DNA of 64,000 nt from Chloroflexota bacterium (GTDB taxonomy: Bacteria > Chloroflexota > Dehalococcoidia > UBA2979), in assembly GCA_947479915.1 (NCBI GenBank), contig CANKAU010000004.1, forward strand, positions 60,655 through 124,654, written 5' to 3'. Shown here one piece after another: positions 1 to 8,740 of the stretch (positions are counted from its first letter, which is position 1; the number at the start of each line of letters is the position of its first letter). The notes under the pieces were generated by a model, which saw only the letters and a program-made list of their open reading frames with translations, ran no database searches and was not told the DNA's origin. The position numbers and the translations under genes were made by a program.

Positions 1-1166
1 GTGCGCACGCCGCCCAGCGCGACGCCCATCGCGCCGGTCAGCGTCGCGACGTCGAGGATCGCGGTCGCGCCCTTCGACTTCGCGTAGGCGATGCCGTCCG
101 CGAGCACGAGGCGGCCTTCGGCGTCGGTGTTCAGTACCTCGATGCTGGTGCCGTCCATCGCGTAGACGACGTCGCCGGGCTTGGTGGCGGTGCCGCCGGG
201 CATGTTCTCGGTGCACGGGGCGATCGCGATCACGTTGACGCGTGCCTGCAGTCGCGCCAGCGCGCCGATCGCGGCGATGACGCTGGCTGCGCCGCTCATG
301 TCGCCCTTCATCGCGTCCATGCCCTCGGCGGGCTTCAGCGAGATGCCGCCCGTGTCGAAGGTGATGCCCTTGCCGACGAGGGCGATCGGGCGGCCGTTCC
401 CGGCGCCCTTGTACGTCAGGACGATGAACTTCGGCGGCTGCGCGGAGCCGTTCGCGACCGACAGGTACGAGCCCATCTTCAGCCGCTCAGCCTCGGCGCG
501 CTCGATGATCGTGCACTCAATGCCGAGCTCCGCCGCCATCTGCTGCGCGCGCGCCGCGACGATCGTCGGGGTCATCAGGTTGGACGGCTCGTTCGCCAGG
601 TCACGCGCGAGGTTGGTCTGCTCGCCGAGCACGACGCCCTCGGCGACCCCGCGCTGCATCGCGTTCGCGCGGCGCGTCGAGGTCTCCACGAGCGTCACGT
701 CGCCGACCGCGTGGCGGGGGCGATCCTGCTCGCGCGTGTGGTGGCGGTCGAAGCGGTAGAGGCCCATCACGATCGCCTCGGCGGCGGCGCGGCCCGCGTC
801 GGTCGGGTCGAGGGCGGTCGCGCTCTCCTGCAGCGACAGCGCCACGGTGCCTGCGTTCATGTCCCGCAGTCGGCGCGACAGGTTGCCGAGGCGCGTCCGC
901 ACGGCGTCGGCCGTCACGCCCTCGCGCTTGCCGGTGCCCAGCACCACGACGCGCTTCGCCTTCAGGCGTCGCCCGGCCGGGAGGACGGTCACCTCGCCGC
1001 TGCGGCCAGTCAGCAGGCCGTCCGCGATCATCTGCGCGACGACTCCGCCGAGCGCGGCGTCGACTGCGGCTGCCTCCGAGGCGAGTCGTCCGTCCTCGGT
1101 GACCTCGATCACGGCGGTGTCCGCCGTCTGCGCCGTGATGCCACCGCCCGCGACCGTGATCTTCAT
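1..1166 (-). CDS. pepA: Leucyl aminopeptidase (M17), C-terminus cut by window edge
   Basis: Cytosolic M17 aminopeptidase that removes N-terminal residues from peptides. I read 388 codons on the minus strand from ATG at 1166, with a GAGGAC-type ribosome site just upstream; the frame runs off the left edge. The M17 signature NTDAEGRL is present, as is GKGITFDTGG with the metal-binding Lys/Asp context and KGDMSGAA. Family members are about 500 residues, so roughly the last 110 (end of the catalytic domain) are missing because of the window boundary, not truncation. It is transcribed away from the PAP2 gene, leaving a short shared promoter region. Confidence 0.93.
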   Translation of the reverse strand, partial: MKITVAGGGITAQTADTAVIEVTEDGRLASEAAAVDAALGGVVAQMIADGLLTGRSGEVTVLPAGRRLKAKRVVVLGTGKREGVTADAVRTRLGNLSRRLRDMNAGTVALSLQESATALDPTDAGRAAAEAIVMGLYRFDRHHTREQDRPRHAVGDVTLVETSTRRANAMQRGVAEGVVLGEQTNLARDLANEPSNLMTPTIVAARAQQMAAELGIECTIIERAEAERLKMGSYLSVANGSAQPPKFIVLTYKGAGNGRPIALVGKGITFDTGGISLKPAEGMDAMKGDMSGAASVIAAIGALARLQARVNVIAIAPCTENMPGGTATKPGDVVYAMDGTSIEVLNTDAEGRLVLADGIAYAKSKGATAILDVATLTGAMGVALGGVR

Positions 1167-1331
1167 CGCCCGTCCTCGTCCTGTGCCCGGAGGCGCGTCG
1201 TGTCTGGAATCCGTCCTGTCGAATGCATCGCGAGCATAGGCGGTGCGATTCCGGCCCTTCAATAAGCGGTCGCCCCGAGCGGGTGAGGATTCGGTAATGG
1301 TCGCGCGGGTTCCTCGCCCCCGGCGTGCGGT

Positions 1332-1337
1332 CTACAC
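1332..1337 (+). promoter_or_regulatory. -10 element TACACT for the PAP2 gene
   Basis: TACACT lies 20 nt before the TTG start at 1358, with GGGAG in between. No convincing -35 is seen. The same TAnACT hexamer recurs before dapB, dapA, thrB, the thiolase gene and the 46.5 kb moxR gene. It argues that ATG/GTG codons before 1332 in this frame are not starts. Confidence 0.55.
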
Positions 1338-1357
1338 TGGGGCGACCGGGAGTCATC

Positions 1358-2140
1358 TTGCGAATCAAGCTGCTGCGCTACATGCACGAGGTGACCGCGC
1401 CCGATCGGACGCGGGTCGCGTGGTTCGATCTCGTCGAGCTCGCGCTCGTGGTGCTCGGTTTTCTCCTCTACTTCCTCGTGCGCGGAGGCGTGGTCGACCG
1501 GACCGCCGAGGCGTTCGCGCACGCCCGCTGGATCATCGACGGCCAGCGCGCCGCCGGTGTGTTCATTGAGCCGATGGTGAACGAGTGGGCACTCGCCGCC
1601 TCGTGGCGCGTGGCGCTGTTCAACTTCGTGTACTTCTGGCTCGACTTCCCGCTCATCGTGGGCGTGGGGCTGTTCCTCTTCTGGCGGAGCCGCCGGCACT
1701 ACACGCTGTTGCGGGACTCCCTGCTGATCTCGGGTGCCTTCGCGCTGGTCGTGTACTGGACGTTCCCCGTGGCGCCGCCGCGCTACCTGCCGGAGTGGGG
1801 CTTCGTGGACACCATGCAGCAGTACGCGAAGCTCTCGTACCAGGCGCAGTCGCTGGCGCCGTTCGTGAACCCGTTCGCCGCCGTCCCCAGTCTCCACGTG
1901 GGCTGGGCGCTGCTTTTCGCGATCGTCCTGTACGAGGTGTCCCCGTCGCGGATCGTGCGCGTCGGCGGCCTCGGCGTGCTGGGGCTGCAGAGCGTCGCGG
2001 TGATCGCGACGGCGAACCACTTCCTGTTCGACGCCCTGGTCGGCATCGTCATCTCGCTGGCCGCGCTCGGGGTCGCCTACTGGCTGGACCGCGCGGGCTA
2101 CCCGATGATCCGCGACTCGCTCCGCCGCCGTCTGAGCTAG
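1358..2140 (+). CDS. PAP2-family membrane phosphatase
   Basis: Integral membrane phosphatase of the PAP2 superfamily (PAP2_3/Aur1-like), probably acting on a lipid or prenyl phosphate at the membrane. About 260 residues with several hydrophobic segments (near residues 15-35, 90-110, 130-150, 185-205 and 220-245). The acid-phosphatase motifs are visible as VPSLHVGW and ANHFLFDALVG, giving the catalytic histidines. TTG at 1358 is chosen because GGGAG sits 5 nt upstream and the -10 TACACT would fall inside any longer version; ATG at 1382 is the alternative. The exact substrate cannot be told from sequence. Confidence 0.8.
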   Translation: MRIKLLRYMHEVTAPDRTRVAWFDLVELALVVLGFLLYFLVRGGVVDRTAEAFAHARWIIDGQRAAGVFIEPMVNEWALAASWRVALFNFVYFWLDFPLIVGVGLFLFWRSRRHYTLLRDSLLISGAFALVVYWTFPVAPPRYLPEWGFVDTMQQYAKLSYQAQSLAPFVNPFAAVPSLHVGWALLFAIVLYEVSPSRIVRVGGLGVLGLQSVAVIATANHFLFDALVGIVISLAALGVAYWLDRAGYPMIRDSLRRRLS

Positions 2141-2190
2141 TTAGCGTCCTTCGGCTCCGCGGGGCGCAGGGGCACAGCCCCCACGTCGTG

Positions 2191-3000
2191 CTACTCCGCC
2201 CGCAGCCATGCCAGCGCGAGGAAGCCCGGCCCGAGGCGGGCCGCCTCGTGGCGCGTGATCGCCGCGATCACCACCTCCACCGCGTCCAGGTTCCGTTCGC
2301 ACCAGAGCGCCATCGCCTCGGCGGCGGGGCCGGCCGCGCCGTGGTGCACGGCCACACGCGGCCGCCCGCCCTCCGCGCGGACGGCGGCTGCGAACTGGTC
2401 GCGTAGCGCGATGAGCGCGTCCGGGCGCTTCGGCGAGGCGACGAGCGTGGTCAGCACCTCGCCGGCCATCTCGGTCACCATGCGGTTCGGGGTCACATAG
2501 AGGCTCGGCGCGATCAGGCCCACCACCTCCGGGTGCTCGTGCATCGCCAGCACGCGGCTACGACGCCCCGCCGCGCGCGCCTGCTCGGCGGCGTCCTCGA
2601 CGCTCGCGCCCGCCGCCGCGGCCTCGGCCGCGACGACCGCCGCCCAGCCCGCCGCCATCAGCGCCGCGCCGGTCTCGACGAGGTGGAAGGTGGCCCCGCG
2701 GGCCTCGACGGCGGCTCGGGCGGCCTCGCCCGCCTCGTCCGGGCTGCCGTAGCCGTCGCCGGTGCGGATATAGATGACACCCTCGCCCGGCTCGGCGACC
2801 GCGGCGCACGCTTGAGCGATGACCTCCGCCTCGAACGGCCCGCGCTCCAGCGCGAGGCGCGGGATCGGGATGCGCTCCAGGAGCAGCTCCGGCTCTGCGG
2901 GGGTGACGGCGATGCGCAACGTGGCGCGCACCTCGGGCGGGACGCAGGCATCGGCGTCCACGATGACGCGGAAGCGTGCCGGGGTGGCGGGAGTGGGCAT
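2191..3000 (-). CDS. DegV-family (fatty acid-binding) protein
   Basis: About 269 residues resembling DegV/FakB proteins, which bind a fatty acid in an EDD fold and, in Firmicutes, present it to a FakA kinase. Visible are the N-terminal VIVDADACVPPEV strand, the central GAALMAAGWAAVVAAE helix and the C-terminal VAVHHGAAGPAAEAMALW followed by HEAARLGPGFLALAW. It is a divergent member: the usual DSt... near the N-terminus reads DADAC. ATG at 3000 has GAGAGG 7 nt upstream; a longer reading would cross the likely promoter. Converges with the PAP2 gene; a short GGGGC-aca-GCCCC hairpin (2169-2181) lies between them. No fakA partner is in the window. Confidence 0.7.
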   Translation of the reverse strand: MPTPATPARFRVIVDADACVPPEVRATLRIAVTPAEPELLLERIPIPRLALERGPFEAEVIAQACAAVAEPGEGVIYIRTGDGYGSPDEAGEAARAAVEARGATFHLVETGAALMAAGWAAVVAAEAAAAGASVEDAAEQARAAGRRSRVLAMHEHPEVVGLIAPSLYVTPNRMVTEMAGEVLTTLVASPKRPDALIALRDQFAAAVRAEGGRPRVAVHHGAAGPAAEAMALWCERNLDAVEVVIAAITRHEAARLGPGFLALAWLRAE

Positions 3001-3206
3001 GGCGCAGCCTCTCAGGGCGGCCCGTAGCGTCTCGTCGGGCGTCTGTGCTAGCGTGATCGAGTCTCTGGGGCCTTCCGTTATGGGGGTCTCGGGCGACCTC
3101 ACACTCCCCAGCCCCTCCGACAATACCGGGATGGCGGGCCGAGATCACACCGGGTGAGGTCGCGAAGTGTGTCCCCGTTTCGAGAACTAGGTAACTGACT
3201 CACCCA

Positions 3207-3473
3207 ATGCAGACGGCCGAACGCAAGCAAGAGATCATCGAGCAGTACAAGCAGCACGAAGGTGACACCGGGTCTCCCGAGGTCCAGGTCGCGCTGCTGA
3301 CGGACCGGATCGTCCGGCTTACCGACCACCTTCGAGCGCACAAGCACGACTTCGCCACCCGGCGCGGCCTGCTGAAGCTCGTGGGCCAGCGCCGCCGAAT
3401 GTTGCGCTACCTGAGCAACACGGACGTCGCCCGATACCACGCCCTCATTCAGTCCCTCGGTCTGCGCCGATAG
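3207..3473 (+). CDS. rpsO: 30S ribosomal protein S15
   Basis: 88 residues, the normal length for S15, a primary 16S rRNA binder in the small-subunit platform. The family patterns [31 protein letters not shown] and RRRMLRYLS are intact. It is followed by pnp, the conserved rpsO-pnp order of many bacteria, with a strong hairpin between them. No good Shine-Dalgarno precedes ATG 3207, and GTAACT about 10 nt before it may be a -10, so the message might be leaderless; that is only a suggestion. Confidence 0.98.
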   Translation: MQTAERKQEIIEQYKQHEGDTGSPEVQVALLTDRIVRLTDHLRAHKHDFATRRGLLKLVGQRRRMLRYLSNTDVARYHALIQSLGLRR

Positions 3474-3785
3474 CGCAGGCCTCGGCGTTCTGAGTCGCCG
3501 CACGGCCATGTGGTCGTGCGGCGCGGATGTGTAGTAGCGAGAGATTATCCAACCCATTCCGCGGACGTTCAGTCCGATCCGCAGTTGCGGCAGCCATCAG
3601 CCCTCCGTCGCCCTCGCAGAGTGGCCGGCGAAGCGCTCCGGCACTCAACTCACCGTGGCGCACCAACCAATACGCGCCCGGCTGCACCGCCGCCCCGCAG
3701 ACTCGAACGTTCGCGCCCCGGCTGAGGGCCGGTCGGCGATCCCAGCGATCGCCCTGTGATGACGAGAGAGATAAGAGGTATACCT
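3474..3785 (+). other. rpsO-pnp intergenic leader
   Basis: 312 bases without a believable gene. It holds the strong hairpin at 3496-3523 and, at its end, AAGAGG (3773-3778) as the pnp ribosome site. I see no tRNA or repeat. In E. coli the corresponding pnp leader is an RNase III-processed autoregulatory region; a similar role here is inference. Confidence 0.6.
3496..3523 (+). promoter_or_regulatory. 12-bp hairpin between rpsO and pnp
   Basis: CGCCGCACGGCC and GGTCGTGCGGCG pair over 12 bp (one G-U) around the tetraloop ATGT. No T-run follows, so it is not a classical intrinsic terminator. Its position 22 nt after the rpsO stop suits an mRNA-processing or attenuation element that separates rpsO from pnp expression. 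Confidence 0.6.
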
Positions 3786-6245
3786 GTGACCACTACTGGT
3801 GCGCAGACGCGCACATTCACGACCGAGATCGAGGGCAAGACCCTGGAGATCGGCCTCGGCCGGCTGGCCCAGAACGCCGCCGCCTCCTGCACCATCCGTT
3901 ACGGCGACACGGTGCTCCTGATGACGGTCTGCGAGGGCGACCCGCGCCCCGGACTGGACTTCTTCCCGCTGACCGTCGACTACGAAGAGCGCATGTACGC
4001 GATCGGCAAGATCCCGGGCTCGTTCTTCCGTCGCGAGGGTCGCCCCGGCACGGACGCGACGCTCACCGCGCGCATGACCGACCGCCCGATCCGCCCGCTC
4101 TTCCCGAAGGGCTTCAAGCGCGAGGTGGAGATCGCCGCGCTGCTGATCGCCTCCGACCGTGAGAACCCTGCGGACCCGCTGGCCGCCACGGCTGCCTCGG
4201 TCTGCATCAACATCTCGAAGCTGCCGTTCGAGGGCCCGGTGTCCTCGGTCCGCGTCGGTCGTGTGAACGGCAAGTTCAAGGCGTTCCCGACGTACGCCGA
4301 GCTCAAGGAGTCCGACCTTGAGCTGACCGTCGCCGCCACGCCCGACTCGATCGTCATGCTCGAGGCCGGCGCGAACCAGATGCCCGAGGCCGAGCTCATC
4401 GAGGCCATCGAGTACGGCGAGAAGATCTGCCAGCAGCTCAACGACCTGCAGAAGCAGATCATCGCTGAGATGGCCCAGCCGAAGATGGCGTGGAGCAAGC
4501 CCGAGGAAGACCACACCCTCGAGGACCGCATCCGCGAGCACCTGAAGGACCGCGGCCAGGAGATGCTGGACGCCGTCCAGGGCGAGGGCTTCCGCGGCAT
4601 CGACGAGATGGGCAAGCGCGTCTACGCGGAGCTCTCCGCGACCGACGCTGCGATCGACGAGAAGGCCGTGCGCGGCGCCACCGAGGTGGTGCTGAAGGCG
4701 TACGTCCGCAGTCGCGTGCTGAACGACGACGTCCGCGCCGACGGCCGCACCTCCACCCAGATCCGCCCGATCTCCGCTGACGTCGGCGTGCTGCCGCGCG
4801 TCCACGGCTCGGGCCTCTTCCAGCGCGGCCAGACGCAGGTTCTGACCGTTGCCACGCTGGGCGCCATTCGTGACCGGGCCAAGATGGACAACATCGACCC
4901 GACCGAGTGGAAGATGTACATGCACCACTACAACTTCCCGGCCTTCTCGGTCGGCGAGGCGCGTGGTCTGCGTGGTCCGGGCCGTCGCGAGATCGGTCAC
5001 GGCATGCTCGCCGAGAAGGCGCTGCTGCCGGTGCTCCCCTCTTTCGCGGACTTCCCCTACACGCTGCGTGTCGTCTCTGACGTGCTGCAGTCCAACGGGT
5101 CGACCTCGCAGGGTGCGGTGTGTGGTTCCACGCTCGCGCTGATGGACGCCGGTGTCCCGATCAAGGCGCCGGTTTCCGGCATCGCGATGGGCCTGATGAC
5201 GTCCGACGAGAACGCCACGTCGTACAAGATCCTCACCGACATCGCCGGCATCGAGGACGCGTTCGGCGACATGGACTTCAAGGTCGCGGGCACCGAGACC
5301 GGTGTCACCGCGGTTCAGCTGGACATCAAGCTGAAGAAGCTCCCGGCGAACTTCCTGCAGGACGTGTTCTCCCGCGCCCGCGAGGCGCGCATGCACATCA
5401 TGGGCGTCATGCTGGCCGCGCTCCCCGCACCGCGCGAGGAAGTCGGCGAGTTCGCGCCGAAGATCACCTCGATCAAGATCGACCCGAGCAAGATCGGTGC
5501 GGTCATTGGACCGGGCGGCCGCGTGATCAACGCGATCATCGCCGCTACGGGCGCCTCCATCGACGTGGAGGAGGACGGCTCGATCTTCGTGGGTGGCGCT
5601 GACGCCGAGGGCGTGAAGCAGGCCATCCGCCAGATCCAGGGCCTGACGAAGGAGATCATCCCGGGCGAGGTCTTCGAAGGCCCTGTGTCGCGGATCATGT
5701 CCTTCGGCGCGTTTGTCGAGATCCTGCCCGGCAAGGACGGCATGGTCCACATCTCCGAGCTGGCCGAGGGCCGCGTGGAGCGTGTGGAGGACGTCGTCCA
5801 GGTCGGCGACCGCGTCAAGGTGAAGGTGATCGAGGTGGACAACCTCGGCCGCATCAACCTCTCGATGCGTGACGTGGACAACGCCGACGGCGGCGTCGGC
5901 ATGAGCGACGACGATGTCGCGCGTGGCGATGGCCCGCGCGGCGGTGGTGGCTTCGGCGGCGGCGACCGTGGCCCGCGCCCGGGTGGCGGCGGTGGTCGCG
6001 GTGGCGACCGCGGCGGCCCGCCCCGTGGCGGCGGCGGTGGCCGTGGTGGCGACCGAGGTGGCCCGCCGCGTGGTGGCGGGGACCGTGGTCCTCGTCCCGG
6101 TGGCGCCTTCGACCGCAACGACGGTCCCCCGCGCAACGACGCTCCTCGCGAGGACCGTCCGCCCCGTGAGGACCGCCCCCCGCGCGAGGATCGCCCCGCC
6201 GGTGGGGACGCCCCTCGTCCCGGTGGCGGCGGGCGTCGCTGGTAA
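3786..6245 (+). CDS. pnp: Polynucleotide phosphorylase with RGG-rich C-terminal tail
   Basis: Trimeric 3'-5' phosphorolytic exoribonuclease of mRNA decay. Two RNase PH-like domains make up the first ~550 residues, with GRREIGHGMLAEKAL and TSQGAVCGSTLALMDAGVP in the second. A KH domain follows (about 561-620, KIGAVIGPGGRVINAI), then an S1 domain (about 626-697). GTG 3786 is chosen for AAGAGG 7 nt upstream; ATG 3756 and 3759 are in frame. After the S1 domain, where most homologues end or have a short tail, there are about 105 more residues of Gly/Arg/Pro-rich low complexity with RGG units and repeated PPREDR blocks. A strong terminator closes the gene. Confidence 0.97.
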   Translation: MTTTGAQTRTFTTEIEGKTLEIGLGRLAQNAAASCTIRYGDTVLLMTVCEGDPRPGLDFFPLTVDYEERMYAIGKIPGSFFRREGRPGTDATLTARMTDRPIRPLFPKGFKREVEIAALLIASDRENPADPLAATAASVCINISKLPFEGPVSSVRVGRVNGKFKAFPTYAELKESDLELTVAATPDSIVMLEAGANQMPEAELIEAIEYGEKICQQLNDLQKQIIAEMAQPKMAWSKPEEDHTLEDRIREHLKDRGQEMLDAVQGEGFRGIDEMGKRVYAELSATDAAIDEKAVRGATEVVLKAYVRSRVLNDDVRADGRTSTQIRPISADVGVLPRVHGSGLFQRGQTQVLTVATLGAIRDRAKMDNIDPTEWKMYMHHYNFPAFSVGEARGLRGPGRREIGHGMLAEKALLPVLPSFADFPYTLRVVSDVLQSNGSTSQGAVCGSTLALMDAGVPIKAPVSGIAMGLMTSDENATSYKILTDIAGIEDAFGDMDFKVAGTETGVTAVQLDIKLKKLPANFLQDVFSRAREARMHIMGVMLAALPAPREEVGEFAPKITSIKIDPSKIGAVIGPGGRVINAIIAATGASIDVEEDGSIFVGGADAEGVKQAIRQIQGLTKEIIPGEVFEGPVSRIMSFGAFVEILPGKDGMVHISELAEGRVERVEDVVQVGDRVKVKVIEVDNLGRINLSMRDVDNADGGVGMSDDDVARGDGPRGGGGFGGGDRGPRPGGGGGRGGDRGGPPRGGGGGRGGDRGGPPRGGGDRGPRPGGAFDRNDGPPRNDAPREDRPPREDRPPREDRPAGGDAPRPGGGGRRW

Positions 6246-6270
6246 GCCAGCGCGCGTAAGCGAACATCGA

Positions 6271-6300
6271 GAAGCCCGGCAGCAATGCCGGGCTTCTTGT
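6271..6300 (+). terminator. Intrinsic terminator of pnp
   Basis: An 11-bp perfect stem GAAGCCCGGCA/TGCCGGGCTTC with loop GCAA is followed by TTGTT. It lies 25 bases after the pnp stop and separates pnp from the repeat element and dapB. Confidence 0.85.
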
Positions 6301-6352
6301 TGCCCTCGGGCGGATCGCGGAGCAGCGACCGCCTGGGCCAGCGATGCTCGGG

Positions 6353-6599
6353 GCGTTGAGGTGCCTTGCGGTGGGCGGCCCACCCCTGCCCCTCCCGGCG
6401 CGGGAGGGGGATGAAGTTCAAAGGGCTGTGCCCTTTGAGGATCCCGATCTCGGTCGGATCTGCGGGCCGCGCACCGCTGGGAGACTCGATGCCTCCGCCG
6501 GGAGTGTGAGGGGGCGCAGCCCCTCACAACATCCTCTGAATTCTGAGCCGCTCCCGCGCCGGGAGGGGGCAGGGGTGGGCCCCCGTAGCACCTCGACGC
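6353..6599. repeat. MITE-like inverted-repeat element A
   Basis: A 247-bp non-coding block. The left arm (6353-6410) and the inverted right arm (6548-6599) are near-identical, with core GGCCCACCCCTGCCCC then TCCCGGCGCGGGAGG, and both ends carry GCGTyGAGGTGC. Inside are two perfect 9-bp hairpins: TCAAAGGGC-tgt-GCCCTTTGA (6418-6438) and TGTGAGGGG-gcgcag-CCCCTCACA (6505-6528). The same arms recur in element B at 9906-10313. There is no transposase ORF. It fills most of the pnp-dapB gap. Confidence 0.8.
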
Positions 6600-6654
6600 T
6601 GCGAGGCGAGCGACGACTACGCGTCGCGCCGATGCCGCTCCCCCCGCGCCCGGA

Positions 6655-6660
6655 TAGACT
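6655..6660 (+). promoter_or_regulatory. -10 element TAGACT for dapB
   Basis: TAGACT followed directly by GCGCACC. The same ACTGCGCACC string follows the first bases of the dapA -10 (10373). The transcript should have a leader of roughly 58 nt before the dapB ATG. No clear -35. Confidence 0.55.
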
Positions 6661-6724
6661 GCGCACCACGACAGCAACGACCTCGCGCGCAGCCCGAGCG
6701 GCGTCGAGGAGACAGGGGACGGCG

Positions 6725-7519
6725 ATGATCCGCGTAGCGATCTGCGGCACCGGGACGATGGGCCAGCTCGTGCTCGAAACGATCGAGGCGCAGGAGGACC
6801 TGCAGCCCGTCGGCTTCGTCGAGCCGCTCGCGCAGGGCGACGAGGAGCACCGCGCCAGCAGCGGCACCACCTACGGCGTGCACGCCGACCCGAACGCGCT
6901 GTTCGAGCGCACGCACCCGGACGTGGTGGTGGACTTCACCAACGCGCAGTTCACCCCCGCGCTGGTGGACGCCGCGCTCAAGCACGGCGTGCGCCCCGTC
7001 ATCGGCACGTCGGGCGTGGACGCCGCCACGATCGCGAAGCTGCGCGAGGGCTCCGCGGCCGCCGGGCGCGGCGCGGTCTACGCCGCGAACTTCGCCATCG
7101 GCGCCGTGCTCCAGATGTACATGGCCGCGCTCGCGTCGAGGTTCTTCGACAGTGCGGAGATCATCGAGCTGCACCACGACCGCAAGGTGGACGCGCCCAG
7201 CGGCACCGCGCTCACCACGGCGCGCCTCATGCGCGCCGCGCGCGACAGCGACTTCACCATGAACGTGCCCGCGCTGGAGCATCTCCCCGGCGGTCGAGGC
7301 GCGGACACCGGCGGCGTGCCCATCCACTCCGTGCGGCTGCCCGGCTTCGTCGCGTCGCAGGAGGTGATCTTCGGCGGCTTCGGCCAGACGCTGACGCTCC
7401 GCCACGACACCACCGGCCGCGAGGCGTTCATGCCCGGCGTGGTGATTGCCGTGCGCGAGGTGATGAACCGCACCGGTCTCGTCGAGGGCCTCGACCAGCT
7501 CGTCGGCCTCGGAGGGTAG
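6725..7519 (+). CDS. dapB: 4-hydroxy-tetrahydrodipicolinate reductase
   Basis: NAD(P)H-dependent second enzyme of the diaminopimelate/lysine branch, using the product of DapA. 264 residues, the usual length. The Rossmann start is VAICGTGTMGQLV; the catalytic segment ELHHDRKVDAPSGTA contains the His (about H150/H151), Lys 154 and the PSGT substrate loop; GTSG appears near residue 99. ATG 6725 is preceded by a purine-rich GGAGACAGGGGA; the open frame extends further upstream but only into the repeat element. The DUF2283 gene follows after 5 nt. Confidence 0.96.
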   Translation: MIRVAICGTGTMGQLVLETIEAQEDLQPVGFVEPLAQGDEEHRASSGTTYGVHADPNALFERTHPDVVVDFTNAQFTPALVDAALKHGVRPVIGTSGVDAATIAKLREGSAAAGRGAVYAANFAIGAVLQMYMAALASRFFDSAEIIELHHDRKVDAPSGTALTTARLMRAARDSDFTMNVPALEHLPGGRGADTGGVPIHSVRLPGFVASQEVIFGGFGQTLTLRHDTTGREAFMPGVVIAVREVMNRTGLVEGLDQLVGLGG

Positions 7520-7524
7520 TTTCC

Positions 7525-7812
7525 ATGAACATGCAGTCGTTCGGTCTGATGGACATGCAGCTCCGCATCGACCCGGACGCGCGCACGCTCTACATCGTCC
7601 TCGGCCACAGCGGCGAGATGGCGATGGAGTCCCGCGAGCTGGATGAGCGCCGCACGCTGGAGTACGACCTGAAGGGCGACCTCGTCGGCGTCGAGTTCCT
7701 CGACATCGACGAGGGCATCGACCTCGACGGCGTCCCCGCCGCCTCGAGGATCGCGCGCGCGCTCGGCATCATGCGCGCGGTGGAGTGGACGTGGAGTGAG
7801 GGGCAGGGGTAG
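7525..7812 (+). CDS. DUF2283-like small protein
   Basis: 95 residues. The pattern LRIDPDARTLYIVL ... YDLKGDLVGVEFLDI matches the small beta-rich DUF2283 family (typically DxxaDalYI ... lDyDe.GklvGiEil). Function is not known. It starts 5 nt after dapB and ends 5 nt before the next gene, so it is probably co-transcribed with both. Compared with typical family members of 60-70 residues it carries an extra tail after residue 70. Confidence 0.65.
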   Translation: MNMQSFGLMDMQLRIDPDARTLYIVLGHSGEMAMESRELDERRTLEYDLKGDLVGVEFLDIDEGIDLDGVPAASRIARALGIMRAVEWTWSEGQG

Positions 7813-7817
7813 GCGAC

Positions 7818-8699
7818 GTGCAGCCTTTCGAGCGTATCGGGCTGAACGAACGTGACCTCGCGTTGGTGGCATGGCTGAGCATCGGCCTGTCTGCAGCATT
7901 GCTAAAGCGCGATGTCCGACAGAGCGCGTTGTCCGTCCTCAAACTGGCAATCACTCCGAAGCTCCTCGTCCCCTGCGTGGTCCGAGCGATTGGCACCTTT
8001 TGGGCCTGTCGTCTCGGGTCTTCATTCGGCCTTTGGAATCAAGGGCTCGCGAAGGACACTGTCGTTTGGTACTTGAGCGCGGGTCTTGGCGGATTTGGGT
8101 CTGCGGTCTCAGCGAAGAACTCACATTTCATCTGGCTGTTCGTACGCCGATCGGTCGCGTTAGCCGCGGTGGCGGAGCTCTTCACGAACGGTCTGTTCGT
8201 GTTCTCCCTTCCGACTGAACTTCTGCTTCAACCGGTTCTTATCTTCGTTGGTGTGTTGGGGGCCGTCGCCGCGACGAAGGCAGAGTACAAGTCGGTGAAG
8301 CGGCTCACCGATGGGATCCTCTTCACGCTCGGACTCTTAATCGTGGTCTTCGTGACCCGACGACTTGTTGAAGCGTGGGACAAGCTCGACGGCGCGCAGT
8401 TGGTTAGAGAACTGGTGTTGCCACTGTGGCTATCAAGCGCCACCGTCGCCTTCTTGTTTGGAATGTCTCTGTTCTCTGGTTATGAGCAGCTCTTCACACA
8501 CCTCCGGTCGCAGAGCACAACGAGTCAAATTCGATGGTTCGTGACGCTTTCGTTGGTGTTTCGTCTCAACATTCGACTTGCGGCAGTGACATCGCTTAGT
8601 CATGCGTGGCGGTGGAAATTGGCCCGCGCGGAGTCCCTCCGCGAGGCCTGGGTTCTCGTGGGAACGTACCTGCGTGAGCCCGACTCCGAGCCTGTCTAA
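7818..8699 (+). CDS. Unrecognised polytopic membrane protein, A+T-richer than neighbours
   Basis: 293 residues from GTG 7818. I do not recognise a family. Hydrophobic stretches near residues 15-32, 85-100, 110-128, 135-152, 165-182 and 205-222 suggest about six membrane segments. Codon use differs visibly from dapB and asd: many A/T-ending codons (ttt, tct, aca, tta), pointing to recent acquisition. It lies directly behind the DUF2283 gene in the dapB operon direction. No catalytic motif is evident. Confidence 0.6.
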   Translation: MQPFERIGLNERDLALVAWLSIGLSAALLKRDVRQSALSVLKLAITPKLLVPCVVRAIGTFWACRLGSSFGLWNQGLAKDTVVWYLSAGLGGFGSAVSAKNSHFIWLFVRRSVALAAVAELFTNGLFVFSLPTELLLQPVLIFVGVLGAVAATKAEYKSVKRLTDGILFTLGLLIVVFVTRRLVEAWDKLDGAQLVRELVLPLWLSSATVAFLFGMSLFSGYEQLFTHLRSQSTTSQIRWFVTLSLVFRLNIRLAAVTSLSHAWRWKLARAESLREAWVLVGTYLREPDSEPV

Positions 8700-8740
8700 G
8701 CGCATGCTTCTGCCTCCTCGCCCCTGCCTTCCCCGCCCGT

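Noticed and set aside
2169-2181. Copy of the GGGGCGCAGCCCC hairpin family between the PAP2 and DegV genes
   Set aside because: GGGGC-aca-GCCCC is similar but short and without the flanking arms; counted as a simple hairpin between convergent genes.
3645-6677. 1010-residue open frame opposite pnp
   Set aside because: Shadow frame produced by high G+C; the plus strand encodes a clear PNPase and the antisense translation has no family features.
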